Origin: Neisseriaceae bacterium
GTDB lineage: Bacteria > Pseudomonadota > Gammaproteobacteria > Burkholderiales > Neisseriaceae
DNA length: 41,410 nt
Direction: 5' to 3'
Assembly: GCA_017458185.1 (NCBI GenBank)
Contig: JAFTFY010000024.1
Location: forward strand, 1-41,410
The translations under genes and the position numbers were made by a program. Below, piece after piece: positions 24,644 through 34,158 of this stretch; the first letter of the stretch is position 1, and every line of letters begins with the position of its first letter. The notes under the pieces were generated by a model, which had not been told where the DNA came from, did no database searches, and saw nothing but the letters and a program-made list of their open reading frames with translations.

Positions 24644-24677
24644 TTATCCACAGGCTTATCCACAAAATTGTGGATAA
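24644..24677. promoter_or_regulatory. Cluster of three perfect DnaA boxes
   Basis: TTATCCACA occurs at 24644-24652 and 24656-24664, and its complement TGTGGATAA at 24669-24677: three exact matches to the consensus DnaA box in 34 bases. The AT-rich stretch with the 24529 inverted repeat lies 60-120 bases away. It sits in the 266-base spacer between the queH 3' end and the earP start, a spacer without DUS. Candidate roles are chromosome origin, a DnaA-titrating locus, or DnaA control of earP. Confidence 0.8.
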
Positions 24678-24687
24678 CTTTTTCGCC

Positions 24688-25338
24688 CTATTTTTCAGCC
24701 GAACGACCATAAAATTTCGTGCCGATTTTAATTGTTTCCAAGCCCTTTTGGCGGCGATATTCGTTGCTGTCTCGCAGGGAATAAACGCAGCCGCAATATT
24801 CTTGCTGATAAAATTCTTCTGCTTTGCTGATTTCAATCATTCGTTGCGAGCCGCCGCCTTTACGCCAGTTATTGTCCCAAAAAATTAAGTCAGGATAATG
24901 ACTGGCGGCATTTTTGCCACAAGTATTCACTTGATTTAAATCTTTCCAGCGAGAAATGCCCAAAGAAGTGGCAAAAACAGCAAAACCGTTCTCGTGTGCA
25001 AATAACGCCGTGCGTTCTAAACGCATATCAAAGCACATCGTACAACGCTTACCCCGTTCAGGTTCAAACTCCAAGCCTTTGGCACGAGCAAACCACTCAT
25101 CGCTGTCGTAGTCTGCGTCAATAAACGGCACGCCGTGTTTTTTAGCAAAGGCAATATTTTCATTTTTGCGTAATTCATATTCTCTTTTTGGGTGAATATT
25201 CGGATTATAAAAAAACACCGTATAATCAATATTCGCATTGCATAATTGTTCCATAATGCTGCCTGAACACGGAGCACAGCAAGAATGTAATAATAATTTA
25301 TTACTGCCATTTGGCAGTTTAAGTTGTTGATTTTTCAT
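24688..25338 (-). CDS. queH: Epoxyqueuosine reductase QueH
   Basis: 216 residues from the ATG at 25338. QueH carries out the last step of tRNA queuosine synthesis, reducing epoxyqueuosine, and is unrelated to QueG. The iron-sulphur/metal Cys sets are visible: HSCCAPC (Cys20, 21, 24), [16 protein letters not shown], and [13 protein letters not shown]. The start codon overlaps the stop of the upstream membrane-protein gene as ATGA, so the two are coupled; the frame-internal Met is preferred for this reason and because the 12 codons before it are unlike QueH. The gene ends just beside the DnaA boxes. Confidence 0.93.
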   Translation of the reverse strand: MKNQQLKLPNGSNKLLLHSCCAPCSGSIMEQLCNANIDYTVFFYNPNIHPKREYELRKNENIAFAKKHGVPFIDADYDSDEWFARAKGLEFEPERGKRCTMCFDMRLERTALFAHENGFAVFATSLGISRWKDLNQVNTCGKNAASHYPDLIFWDNNWRKGGGSQRMIEISKAEEFYQQEYCGCVYSLRDSNEYRRQKGLETIKIGTKFYGRSAEK

Positions 25339-25742
25339 TTGAATTTTGGAATATATTTTAAATAATGACGACATTGATACACATTAAAATCATACGACTG
25401 ATTTCCCAAATAAAGCCAAGTGTAATACGATAAAAAAGTAATGGTTAAAGTACAAATTAAAAACAATAAAAAGAAAAAGAAAGCACGATTAGCCCGCTCC
25501 ATTTTTAATAAAAAAAACGGCAAATTTGCTATAAAAAAACCAATCAGCGTGAGAAAAAACAAAGTTAAAATGGTTACCAATAATTCCACAGCGGTTGTGT
25601 AATATTGATAACGAGCCGCATTTTTTACTGCATGAACAAAAGGTTGCCAATATTTGGGGAAATTGCACAAACCGTGTGTCATCGCAATAAACAAAATATA
25701 CGATGACAACCACACCAAAAAGAATTTTACTGCTCGTTTCAT
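25335..25742 (-). CDS. Small membrane protein upstream of queH
   Basis: 135 residues with three hydrophobic segments ([56 protein letters not shown]). No family recognised. Its TGA overlaps the queH ATG (ATGA), which argues that it is a real gene and translated with queH, although a functional link with queuosine is not implied by sequence. More AT-rich than queH. Confidence 0.65.
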   Translation of the reverse strand: MKRAVKFFLVWLSSYILFIAMTHGLCNFPKYWQPFVHAVKNAARYQYYTTAVELLVTILTLFFLTLIGFFIANLPFFLLKMERANRAFFFFLLFLICTLTITFLSYYTWLYLGNQSYDFNVYQCRHYLKYIPKFK

Positions 25743-25804
25743 AACTATTTGAATAATAACAAGATTTCAGGTAGCCTGAAAGATTTATCAAGTATATCAA
25801 AGAG

Positions 25805-25889
25805 TGGTGCGGATAGAGAGACTCGAACTCTCACACCTTGCGGCGCTGGAACCTAAATCCAGTGCGTCTACCAATTTCGCCATATCCGC
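25805..25889 (-). tRNA. tRNA-Leu (TAG)
   Basis: 85 bases with encoded CCA (TGG at 25805-25807 on the plus strand). Acceptor GCGGATA/TATCCGC, anticodon stem CTGGA/TCCAG around TTTAGGT, anticodon TAG, a long class II variable arm, T arm GAGAGTTCGAGTCTCTC. A -10-like TATAAT lies about 12 bases upstream (25901-25906). Confidence 0.95.
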
Positions 25890-25918
25890 ACAGGGTTGAA
25901 ATTATACAATATCTAATA

Positions 25919-25945
25919 AAAAAACGGCATACAACAGCCGTTTTT
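25919..25945 (-). terminator. Terminator of the Gly-Cys-Leu tRNA unit
   Basis: AAAAAACGGC (25919-25928) and GCCGTTTTT (25937-25945) around an eight-base loop; the minus strand ends in a T run. It separates the three upstream tRNAs from tRNA-Leu(TAG), which therefore needs its own promoter. Confidence 0.75.
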
Positions 25946-25953
25946 ACAGAATT

Positions 25954-26044
25954 TGGTGCCCAGAGCCGGAATCGAACCGGCACGCCCGTTTTAAGAGGCG
26001 ACGGATTTTAAGTCCGTTGTGTCTACCTGTTTCACCACCTGGGC
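25954..26044 (-). tRNA. tRNA-Leu (TAA)
   Basis: 91 bases with encoded CCA. Acceptor GCCCAGG pairs with CTCTGGGC region near the 3' end, anticodon stem ACGGA/TCCGT around CTTAAAA gives anticodon TAA, long variable arm CGCCTCTTAAAACGGGCG, T arm GCCGGTTCGATTCCGGC. Second gene from the end of the Gly-Cys-Leu unit. Confidence 0.94.
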
Positions 26045-26051
26045 TTTATTT

Positions 26052-26125
26052 TGGAGGCGGGGGTCGGAATCGAACCGGCGTCCACGGCTTTGCAGGCCGC
26101 TGCATAACCACTTTGCTACCCCGCC
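26052..26125 (-). tRNA. tRNA-Cys (GCA)
   Basis: 74 bases with encoded CCA and the T discriminator typical of tRNA-Cys. Acceptor GGCGGGG/CCCCGCC, anticodon loop CTGCAAA with anticodon GCA, T arm GCCGGTTCGATTCCGAC. It lies between tRNA-Gly and tRNA-Leu(TAA). Confidence 0.95.
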
Positions 26126-26135
26126 AGTATCAGCG

Positions 26136-26211
26136 TGGAGCGGGAAACGAGTCTCGAACTCGCGACCTCAACCTTGGCAAGGTTGCGCTCTACCAACTGA
26201 GCTATTCCCGC
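26136..26211 (-). tRNA. tRNA-Gly (GCC)
   Basis: 76 bases with encoded CCA. Acceptor GCGGGAA/TTCCCGC, D arm AGCTCAGTTGGTAGAGC, anticodon stem CAACC/GGTTG around TTGCCAA (anticodon GCC), T arm CGAGTTCGAGACTCG. First gene of the unit Gly-Cys-Leu(TAA). Confidence 0.95.
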
Positions 26212-26240
26212 ATTTCTTCTTTTTTCGCAAAGAAACGGCA

Positions 26241-26268
26241 ATTATAGAGTTTTGGCGAAAATTGTCAA
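26241..26268 (-). promoter_or_regulatory. Consensus promoter of the Gly-Cys-Leu tRNA unit
   Basis: On the minus strand a perfect TTGACA (26263-26268), 16-base spacer and perfect TATAAT (26241-26246), about 30 bases before tRNA-Gly. Confidence 0.9.
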
Positions 26269-26370
26269 GGAGAAATTTTATTCAGGCTGCCTGAAACAAA
26301 ATAACAGCCAATTCAAACCCTTTTTTCGTTAAAATAATGGGTTTATTTTGCGTTATAAAAAGGTTATCAC

Positions 26371-29300
26371 ATGTCATCATTATTCTTCTGCGGCTCGAAT
26401 GCTTTGTCGGATTTTCGGATTGAAAAATTATTGTCGCAAGCGGTTTTGCAGGGTTTGGGTCAGCCGCAAAAAATCACCACAAAATTTTGGTATATTATTG
26501 ATATTAAAGAAGATTTATCTAATGATGATATTTTGCGTCTTGGCAATTTATTAGACGCTCGCCCTGTGGATAATCCTGTTTTATCACACGGTTTTGTGAT
26601 TTCGCCACGTATCGGCACGGTGTCGCCGTGGTGTTCCAAAGCGGTGGATATTGCTCATCATTGTGGCGTGTCGGCGGTTCATCGCATTGAACGCTTAACG
26701 GCGGTGGAATTTGATGAAAATTATCAACAAATTCAAGAATTTGCCACAATAATGCACGACAGAATGACCGAAAGTGTTTTGACGGATTTTTATCAAGCAG
26801 AACAACTTTTCAGGCAGCCTGAAAAACAGTCGTTTGCCACAGTGGATATTCTCACAGGTGGCAAAGACGCTTTAATTCAAGCCAATAGCGAAATGGGCTT
26901 GGCTTTGTCTCGTGATGAAATTGATTATCTTGTTGAAAATTATCAAAAAATCGGACGCAATCCGTCTGATGTGGAATTGATGATGTTTGCCCAAGCCAAT
27001 TCGGAGCATTGTCGCCATAAAATTTTTAATGCGGATTTTGTGATTGACGGCAAAAAACAAGAAAAATCTTTATTTTCAATGATTAAAGCCACGCATGAGA
27101 AAAGCCCTGACGGCACGATTGTGGCATATAAAGACAATGCGTCTGTGATTGAAGGGGCTGAAATTAAGCGTTTTTATCCCAATCAAGAGCATAAATACGA
27201 TTTTCACCTTGAAAAAACGCATATTTTAATGAAAGTGGAAACGCACAATCACCCCACCGCCATTGCACCATTTGCAGGTGCGGCAACGGGTTCTGGCGGT
27301 GAAATTCGTGATGAAGGGGCAACGGGGCGGGGTTCTCGTCCCAAAGCAGGTTTGACGGGCTTTTCTGTGTCGAATTTATATCTGCCGAATGCAACTCGCG
27401 AATGGGAAAAATCGCCCTATGGCAAGCCCAATCGTATGGCAAGTGCTTTGCAAATTATGATTGACGGGCCTATCGGCGGTGCGGCGTTTAATAATGAGTT
27501 TGGTCGCCCCAATTTGTGCGGTTATTTTCGCTCGTTGGAAGAAGATTTCGGCTCACAACGCTACGGTTTTCATAAGCCGATTATGATTGCAGGCGGCGTG
27601 GGCAATATTCAAGCAAATCAAACACATAAAAACGAAATTCCAGAAAACGCTTTGTTAATTCAATTAGGCGGTCCAGGTTTTCTCATCGGTTTGGGCGGCG
27701 GTGCGGCGTCCAGCATGGCAGGCGGTTCAAACAGTGAAAACTTGGATTTTGATAGCGTGCAACGCGGCAATCCTGAAATTGAACGCCGTTGCCAAGAAGT
27801 GATTGACCGCTGTTGGCAGTTGGGGGACAACAATCCGATTATTGCCATTCACGATGTGGGGGCTGGCGGTTTGTCGAACGCTTTTCCTGAATTAGTCAAT
27901 GACGCACACCGTGGGGCGAAATTTGAATTGCGTGATATTCCCACCGAAGAAACAGGTATGACCCCCTTGCAACTGTGGTGTAACGAAGCACAGGAACGCT
28001 ATGTGTTATCAATTCTGCCGTCTGACTTGGATAAATTTAAAGCGATTTGCGAGCGAGAACGCTGTCCGTTTGCGGTGATTGGTGTCGCCACCGATGACGG
28101 CAAATTGCAGGTTTCTGACCGTGAATTTAACAACTATCCTGTTGATATTGCTTTGGATATTTTATTAGGCAAACCGCCCAAAACCACGCGTACGGATTCT
28201 TTCAGGCAGCCTGAAAAGGATATTTTCGATACACACAATATCGACTTAAAAGACGCCGCATTCCGTGTGTTAAAAATGCCTGCGGTTGCCGATAAAAAAT
28301 TTCTGATTACCATCGGCGACAGAACAGTCGGCGGTTTAACCGTGCAGGAGCAAATGGTTGGGCGTTTCCAAGTGCCTGTGGCAGATTGTGCGGTAACCGC
28401 AATGGGCTTTGACACATTCACAGGCGAAGCCATGTCTATGGGCGAACGCCCTGCTCTCGCCATTAAAAACCCTGCGGCAAGCGTGCGTATTGCGGTTGCC
28501 GAAGCTTTAACCAACATTGCGGCGGCAAATATCGCCAATTTGAGCGATATTAAACTCTCTGCCAACTGGATGGCGGCGTGCGGCGTGGCAGGCGAAGACG
28601 CCAATTTATACGCCGCCGTGTCTGCGGTGTCCGCATTGTGCCAAAATTTAGGAGTGTCCATTCCTGTGGGCAAAGACTCTTTGTCGATGAAAACCGTGTG
28701 GCAAGACGGCGATGAAAATAAATCGGTGATTTCGCCTGTGTCGCTGATTGTCTCAGCCTTTGCTCCTGTGTCAGATGTTCGCCACACACTTACACCTGAA
28801 TTAGTCGATACAGATAACACGCTGTTATTATTAGTAAAATTAAACAACACAATGCATTTGGGCGGCTCATCTTTTGCCCAAGCCTATAATCAATTTGGCG
28901 GCGATACGCCTGATGTGGATAATGTTAATCAACTCAAAGCCTTATATAATGGCGTGCGGAAATTATCGCCCAAAATTTTAGCCTATCACGATATTTCAGA
29001 CGGCGGTTTGTTTGCCACTGTTTGCGAAATGATTTTTGCATCACATTTAGGCTGCGAAATAAAAGTGCCTGATGTTTCAGGCAGCCTGAACTATTTATTC
29101 AACGAAGAAATCGGCGTGGTTCTGCAAATTCATGCCAGCGATTTGACTGAATTTAAACAACAATTTGCTGATTGTTGTGTGCAAGAATTAGGCACAATTA
29201 ACCATTCAGGCAGCCTGAAAATTGTTTGTGGCAACGAAGTGCTGTTAGAAGAAAATCGCGTTGCTTTACAAAAAGCATGGTCAGACACTTCTTACCAAAT

Positions 29301-30180
29301 CCAAAAATTACGCGACAATCCCACCTGTGCCGATAGCGAATTTGCCTTAATCGAAAGCGAAGAATGTTTGGTCGAAAAACCCACATTCACGCCCACCGAA
29401 TTGCCTTATCTTTCAGGGAACACAAAACCCAAAGCCGCCATTTTGCGAGAACAAGGGGTGAATGGACACTTGGAAATGGCGGCAGCATTCCATTTGGCAG
29501 GCTTTGAGACTTACGACATACACATGGACGACTTAATTTCAGGCAGACAAAACTTGCAGGATTTTCAAATGCTTGCCGCCTGCGGCGGATTTAGTTACGG
29601 CGATGTTTTGGGTGCAGGTGCAGGCTGGGCAAAAACCATATTATTTAACGAACGATTACGCGAACAATTTGCCCAATTTTTCCAACGCCAAAACACCTTA
29701 TCATTAGGCGTGTGCAACGGCTGTCAAATGATGAGTTTGCTTGCCGACATTATTCCAGGTGCAGACAACTGGGCAAACTTCCGCCGCAACCTGTCCGAAC
29801 AATTTGAAGCACGACTGGTGAATGTGAAAGTAGCAAACAGTCCGTCCTTGCTGTTGCAAGGTATGGCAGGCAGCATATTGCCCGTAGTGGTGAGCCACGG
29901 CGAAGGCAGAGCCGACTTTGGCGGCAAAGCATTTGATAGCACCGCCTTGCAATATGTGGATAAACAAGGCAATCCTGTTGATATATATCCACTTAACCCC
30001 AACGGAGCCGACAACGCCGCCGCAGGCTTAACCACAAAAGACGGCAGAGCCACCATTATGATGCCCCACCCCGAACGCACCATTCGCCAAGTGTCATTAA
30101 ACTGGCACAAAAAACCACAAAACCGCATAGCGTCTGCGTGGTTTGAACTATTCGTCAATGCACGGCGAGCGTTTGGGTAA
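26371..30180 (+). CDS. purL: Phosphoribosylformylglycinamidine synthase (large single-chain PurL)
   Basis: 1269 residues, the large proteobacterial form (E. coli about 1295). It converts FGAR, ATP and glutamine to FGAM in purine synthesis. N-terminal PurS-like domain, then AIRS-type catalytic domains with [34 protein letters not shown] (shown in parts: [25 protein letters not shown]), [19 protein letters not shown], and a C-terminal glutaminase with [11 protein letters not shown] (nucleophile Cys1115) and MMPHPERT. Start supported by AAGG seven bases upstream. Four exact DUS copies lie in frame (26809, 28201, 29076, 29205), encoding FRQPEK or SGSLN/SGSLK, all apparently at loops between conserved blocks. 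Confidence 0.97.
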   Translation: MSSLFFCGSNALSDFRIEKLLSQAVLQGLGQPQKITTKFWYIIDIKEDLSNDDILRLGNLLDARPVDNPVLSHGFVISPRIGTVSPWCSKAVDIAHHCGVSAVHRIERLTAVEFDENYQQIQEFATIMHDRMTESVLTDFYQAEQLFRQPEKQSFATVDILTGGKDALIQANSEMGLALSRDEIDYLVENYQKIGRNPSDVELMMFAQANSEHCRHKIFNADFVIDGKKQEKSLFSMIKATHEKSPDGTIVAYKDNASVIEGAEIKRFYPNQEHKYDFHLEKTHILMKVETHNHPTAIAPFAGAATGSGGEIRDEGATGRGSRPKAGLTGFSVSNLYLPNATREWEKSPYGKPNRMASALQIMIDGPIGGAAFNNEFGRPNLCGYFRSLEEDFGSQRYGFHKPIMIAGGVGNIQANQTHKNEIPENALLIQLGGPGFLIGLGGGAASSMAGGSNSENLDFDSVQRGNPEIERRCQEVIDRCWQLGDNNPIIAIHDVGAGGLSNAFPELVNDAHRGAKFELRDIPTEETGMTPLQLWCNEAQERYVLSILPSDLDKFKAICERERCPFAVIGVATDDGKLQVSDREFNNYPVDIALDILLGKPPKTTRTDSFRQPEKDIFDTHNIDLKDAAFRVLKMPAVADKKFLITIGDRTVGGLTVQEQMVGRFQVPVADCAVTAMGFDTFTGEAMSMGERPALAIKNPAASVRIAVAEALTNIAAANIANLSDIKLSANWMAACGVAGEDANLYAAVSAVSALCQNLGVSIPVGKDSLSMKTVWQDGDENKSVISPVSLIVSAFAPVSDVRHTLTPELVDTDNTLLLLVKLNNTMHLGGSSFAQAYNQFGGDTPDVDNVNQLKALYNGVRKLSPKILAYHDISDGGLFATVCEMIFASHLGCEIKVPDVSGSLNYLFNEEIGVVLQIHASDLTEFKQQFADCCVQELGTINHSGSLKIVCGNEVLLEENRVALQKAWSDTSYQIQKLRDNPTCADSEFALIESEECLVEKPTFTPTELPYLSGNTKPKAAILREQGVNGHLEMAAAFHLAGFETYDIHMDDLISGRQNLQDFQMLAACGGFSYGDVLGAGAGWAKTILFNERLREQFAQFFQRQNTLSLGVCNGCQMMSLLADIIPGADNWANFRRNLSEQFEARLVNVKVANSPSLLLQGMAGSILPVVVSHGEGRADFGGKAFDSTALQYVDKQGNPVDIYPLNPNGADNAAAGLTTKDGRATIMMPHPERTIRQVSLNWHKKPQNRIASAWFELFVNARRAFG

Positions 30181-30318
30181 TGGTAGGGTGGGTCTTCGAC
30201 CCACCAAAAAACTTTCAGGCTGCCTGAAACTACTCGGAGATACTGATAAAATTATTATATTAAGCGGAGAATTATCCAAATAAATTCAAATAGATAACAA
30301 TATTTTCCACCTAATTTT

Positions 30319-30371
30319 GCCATACTCTGAACGGTTATTACGCAGTCCTGCGTTGAAAAAAGAAGTATGGC
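30319..30371. repeat. Nested inverted repeat between purL and the AT-rich module
   Basis: Arms GCCATACT (30319-30326) and AGTATGGC (30364-30371) enclose a smaller hairpin CGCAG-TC-CTGCG (30341-30352). It lies 58 bases before the first gene of the AT-rich module and may mark its left border or act in regulation. The rest of 30181-30428 holds a GTAGGGTGGG-type hairpin and a DUS (30214-30228). Confidence 0.55.
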
Positions 30372-30428
30372 AGAAGATGAGAGAATTCTGTTAATATAAA
30401 GTCTGCAACCGTATAAGGAGTATAAACA

Positions 30429-31229
30429 ATGAATGAAAATATTCAATTTAGTGAATTACAATTATTCACAAAAAATCAATATGCAACTATTGATGATTTT
30501 AAAGATATACCACAAGAAGAAATATATACTAAAAATGATACACATTATAAAATAAAAACAAAAATCATTGATAATAGTTTTGTTTGGTTTTATATACAAT
30601 ATGGAAAATCAAAACCATATTCAGATGAGTTATTTGATACAAAAACAAATGAAATATTACAAAATAAAAGAGAACAATATCAAGCAGAATTAAAAGAACA
30701 ATTATTTTTTCTATATTCAAACCGACAACGCATATTGTACCTATCAAATATCAAATATGCTGGATTATTGACACAATTTTTAAATGAAAAAACAAATTTA
30801 GAATTTTATTATCAGCGAATTTATTCAAGTCCAGAAGAATTTATTGAAAAAATAAAAAATTTAAATGAAATATCATTTACTGCATTACCCCAAGATATGA
30901 TAAATAAGGGGCTATTTGATAATTTTCAAGATGAAATGGGGTTTGATGGTGTTGAATTATTTAATATTAAATTAAAATATAATAATAAAAAATTGATAGA
31001 AGAGATTAAGAAAAAATTATTAAATTTTCTACGAAATACAAGAAATGGACAATTAAATGTTAGGAAAATGATTTGTCGAGGAATGGATGATGAGAATAAA
31101 GAAACAATATTTAATTTAGATAACATAGTTAGAAAATTACCTGTACATGCATATGCAGATGAAAATGGATTTTTCAAAGAAGATGAAATACGCATAAGTT
31201 TAATTAAAGAGTTAGAAAATGATATATAA
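30429..31229 (+). CDS. Unrecognised soluble protein of an AT-rich two-gene module
   Basis: 266 residues; no family recognised. It is soluble, charged and rich in Lys, Asn, Ile and Glu. Visible parts: an N-terminal half with a WFYIQYGKSKPYSDELFDTK block, then a helical stretch (LQNKREQYQAELKEQLFFLYSNRQRILYLSN), and a C-terminal region beginning about residue 190 (IEEIKKKLLNFLRNTRNGQ). No Walker, HEPN, nuclease or DNA-binding motif stands out. Codon use is strongly A/T-ending, unlike purL and ccoI on each side, pointing to transfer. Its stop overlaps the start of the next gene by 11 bases, so the two are coupled. A soluble-plus-membrane pair of this kind is a common plan in phage defence; that is inference only. 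Confidence 0.75.
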   Translation: MNENIQFSELQLFTKNQYATIDDFKDIPQEEIYTKNDTHYKIKTKIIDNSFVWFYIQYGKSKPYSDELFDTKTNEILQNKREQYQAELKEQLFFLYSNRQRILYLSNIKYAGLLTQFLNEKTNLEFYYQRIYSSPEEFIEKIKNLNEISFTALPQDMINKGLFDNFQDEMGFDGVELFNIKLKYNNKKLIEEIKKKLLNFLRNTRNGQLNVRKMICRGMDDENKETIFNLDNIVRKLPVHAYADENGFFKEDEIRISLIKELENDI

Positions 31230-31686
31230 AGAACATAAAATAATTATTTTTATAATAGCAATCATTGCTATTATTGCCACAGCTTTATTACTACATCACT
31301 TTAATATGCAAATTGATAATACAATTATCCATAATTATGCATCAAATATTATTACTTTTTGTTCAATTACCGTTGGTTTTTATATTGCAGGAATATCATC
31401 ATTGTTATCATCAAAATATGTTGAAAAACTAAATACAAAAGACCCTTTTATAAAAACACAGAGAAAAATACATACAGTGATATATTATTTCAAATATGCA
31501 ATATATTTATCATTATTAACAATTATTCTTGCTTTTATTTTAATATTTAATAGTATTTTCAGCAAATTTATAATAATCATACTACTCTCATTTACAACAA
31601 CAATGATAATTATAAATATATTATTTGTTATTTTAATATTAAAATTACTTTCTGACGCATTGATTATTCAATCAAGAAAAGAATAA
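31219..31686 (+). CDS. Unrecognised four-helix membrane protein of the AT-rich module
   Basis: 155 residues with four hydrophobic segments: IIIFIIAIIAIIATALLL, ITFCSITVGFYIAGISSLL, YFKYAIYLSLLTIILAFIL, and FIIIILLSFTTTMIIINILF. Between the second and third is a basic cytoplasmic-type loop (SSKYVEKLNTKDPFIKTQRK). No family recognised. It overlaps the preceding gene by 11 bases. Extremely AT-rich. It could be the membrane effector of a two-gene defence or toxin system; no direct sequence evidence supports a specific role. Confidence 0.7.
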   Translation: MIYKEHKIIIFIIAIIAIIATALLLHHFNMQIDNTIIHNYASNIITFCSITVGFYIAGISSLLSSKYVEKLNTKDPFIKTQRKIHTVIYYFKYAIYLSLLTIILAFILIFNSIFSKFIIIILLSFTTTMIIINILFVILILKLLSDALIIQSRKE

Positions 31687-31719
31687 ATTTTGCTATATCA
31701 AGCACCTAATTTTGTGCTT

Positions 31720-34158
31720 ATGAAAAATATGGAAAAACACTGCTTTCACTGCGGTTTGTCTGTGCCGCACGATTTTAATCTCACCATTCACATTGACAAC
31801 CGTGATGAGCCTGTTTGTTGTGCGGGTTGTCAGGCGGTTGCACAGGGGATTATTGACGCGGGGCTGGCTCGTTATTACACGCAACGCACGGCAGACGCAC
31901 CTAAATCCGAACTGCCGCCGCAGGAAATTTTAGACCAGTTAAAACTGTATGACCTGCCTGAAATGCAGGCAGATTTTGTGCATTCGCAAGGCAACCTGAA
32001 AGAAGCAGTGTTGTTGTTATCAGGCATTACTTGTGCGGCGTGTGTGTGGTTGATTGAGCAACGCTTGTTGCGTCAAAAAGGCATTGCCAAAGTGGAACTG
32101 AATTACAGCAATCATCGAGCCAGAATTGCTTGGGACGAAAACCAAGTGCAACTGTCTGATATTCTTCTGATTATTCGTCAAACAGGCTATGAAGCTTATC
32201 CTTACAACGCCGACAATGCCAAGCAACACGCTGATTTAGAACGCAAACGCTCGCTTACTCGCTTGTGGGTGGCTGGTTTGTCGATGATGCAGGTGATGAT
32301 GTACGCCGTGCCGACTTATATTTTTGGCGACATTGAACCGCAGTTTCTGTGGCTATTGCATTGGGCTTCAATGGTTTTAACGCTGCCTGTGGTGTTGTAT
32401 TCTGCCCTACCCTTTTATCGTGGAGCGTTGCGTGATTTGAAAAATCGCCGTGTCGGTATGGATACGCCGATTGCCTTGGCGGTGTTGCTGTCGTTTATCG
32501 CCAGTGCTATTGCCCTATTGCGGCGTGAAATGGACGGCGTGTTTTTCGATTCGATTTCAATGTTCGTCTTTTTGTTGTTGTTCGGACGACATTTAGAACA
32601 ATCCGCTCGCCGCAAAGCGAATGACGCAACCGAACGCTTGATGAAACTTGTGCCGTCTTTCTGTCATTTAATGCCGAATTATCCGAATGAGCAAAACATT
32701 CAGGAAGCCGCTGTGGTTCAGGTAAAACCTGATGATATATTATTAGTCAAGCCTGGCGAAGTGATTCCTGTTGATGGCGTGGTGTTATCGGGCGAAAGTG
32801 CGGCTGACGAATCCATGCTCACAGGCGAGAGTATGCCGATTGCCAAACAAACAGGCAACAGCGTTACCGCAGGCACGCATAATATAGATAGCCCCTTGAT
32901 TATTCAAACGCGTGCCGTAGGCGATGCCACACGATTAGGCTCGATTGTGCGTATGTTGGATAGTGCGATGGCAAATAAGCCCAAACTCGCACAACTTGCC
33001 GACCGCTATGCGTCTTGGTTTGTGGCGGCACTGTTGATTGTAGCGGTGTTGGTATTTGGCTTTTGGACAATTCACGCCAACGCAAACCGAGCCTTATGGG
33101 TTACCGTGTCGCTGTTGGTGATTACCTGCCCGTGTGCTTTATCGCTTGCCACACCTGCGGCTTTAACTGCCGCCGCAGGCAATTTAGCGTCATCAGGCAT
33201 TTTGGTACGCAATGGGCAAGCGATTGAAACATTAGGACAAGTGTCCGATATTATTTTCGACAAAACAGGCACGCTCACAGTCGGCACGCCTGCTGTGGTT
33301 CAAATCATTCTTTCAGGCAGCCTGAACGAAGTCGAAATAGCCAATATTATCAACGCATTAGAACAACACTCCGAACACCCCATCGCCCACGCCCTAATGC
33401 AGCATTTCGCCCATCAAGCAAATAAAACTTTGACGGCGGAAAATATCATCAACACCGTAGGGCAAGGCATTGCAGCGACTATTGACGGCACCATTTGGAA
33501 AGTGGGCAATACTGATTTTGTCGCCCAAATCGCAGGCAAAACGCCTGAAAATATACAAAAAATCACACACGGCACGATTGTGGCACTCGGCAACCAAACA
33601 GGTTTTCAGGCAGCCTTTGTCTTGAACGACCAAATTAAAGACACAGCATTAGACACAATTAACCTATTGAAAAATATGGGTTTTCATTTACACCTATTGA
33701 GTGGCGACAACACCGCCGCTGTGAAAAACACCGCTCAAACATTAGGCATAGACCACTTTATCGCCCAAGCCAGCCCAGAAGAAAAACTTGCCTTTGTAGA
33801 AAGCCTGCAACGCAGCGGCAAAAAAACACTGATGATAGGAGACGGCGTGAATGACGCACCCGTTTTGGCACAAGCCGATGTGTCGATTGCCATGTCGCAA
33901 GGTGCTGATGTATCGCGAAACGGAAGTGATATTATCATTACTAATCAACAACTTACAGCAATACACACCGCCGCCAACTTGGCACGCCGCACCCGCCGCA
34001 TTATTCACCAAAACATTATCTGGGCATTGTCTTACAACGCCATAGCCATTCCCATAGCCGCATCAGGCCACGCCAAACCCGCAATCGCCGCCTTGGGCAT
34101 GGCGTTAAGTTCGCTACTCGTGGTGAGTAATGCGTTAAGGTTGTTGAAAAAGCAGTGA
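31720..34158 (+). CDS. ccoI: Copper-type P1B ATPase, CcoI/FixI family
   Basis: 812 residues from the ATG at 31720 (the frame extends to a TTG at 31690; an ATG at 31729 is also possible). The N-terminal zinc-ribbon-like block CFHCGLSVP..CCAGCQAVAQGI, followed by a heavy-metal domain with GITCAACVWLIEQ, is the hallmark of CcoI/FixI, which supplies copper for cbb3 cytochrome oxidase. The ATPase core is complete: MLTGES, transmembrane metal site TCPCALSLATP (about 470), phosphorylation motif DKTGTLTVGTP (Asp514), HPIAHALMQHF, and MIGDGVNDAPVLAQADV. Two DUS-type sequences are in frame (SGSLNEVEI; GFQAAFVL). The last codon and stop (CAG TGA) come from the heptamer repeat at 34151. No cco genes are next to it. 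Confidence 0.9.
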   Translation: MKNMEKHCFHCGLSVPHDFNLTIHIDNRDEPVCCAGCQAVAQGIIDAGLARYYTQRTADAPKSELPPQEILDQLKLYDLPEMQADFVHSQGNLKEAVLLLSGITCAACVWLIEQRLLRQKGIAKVELNYSNHRARIAWDENQVQLSDILLIIRQTGYEAYPYNADNAKQHADLERKRSLTRLWVAGLSMMQVMMYAVPTYIFGDIEPQFLWLLHWASMVLTLPVVLYSALPFYRGALRDLKNRRVGMDTPIALAVLLSFIASAIALLRREMDGVFFDSISMFVFLLLFGRHLEQSARRKANDATERLMKLVPSFCHLMPNYPNEQNIQEAAVVQVKPDDILLVKPGEVIPVDGVVLSGESAADESMLTGESMPIAKQTGNSVTAGTHNIDSPLIIQTRAVGDATRLGSIVRMLDSAMANKPKLAQLADRYASWFVAALLIVAVLVFGFWTIHANANRALWVTVSLLVITCPCALSLATPAALTAAAGNLASSGILVRNGQAIETLGQVSDIIFDKTGTLTVGTPAVVQIILSGSLNEVEIANIINALEQHSEHPIAHALMQHFAHQANKTLTAENIINTVGQGIAATIDGTIWKVGNTDFVAQIAGKTPENIQKITHGTIVALGNQTGFQAAFVLNDQIKDTALDTINLLKNMGFHLHLLSGDNTAAVKNTAQTLGIDHFIAQASPEEKLAFVESLQRSGKKTLMIGDGVNDAPVLAQADVSIAMSQGADVSRNGSDIIITNQQLTAIHTAANLARRTRRIIHQNIIWALSYNAIAIPIAASGHAKPAIAALGMALSSLLVVSNALRLLKKQ

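Noticed and set aside
26017..26294. Two overlapping plus-strand frames over the tRNA genes
   Set aside because: They are the complement of the tRNA-Leu, tRNA-Cys and tRNA-Gly genes; such frames are a known annotation artefact.
28134..28850. 238-residue minus-strand frame opposite purL
   Set aside because: Antisense to conserved PurL catalytic sequence without start signals or known motifs.
30429..31686. Assignment of the two-gene module to a named defence system such as Kiwa
   Set aside because: Gene order and sequence do not match KwaA/KwaB features I can recall, so no system name is given.
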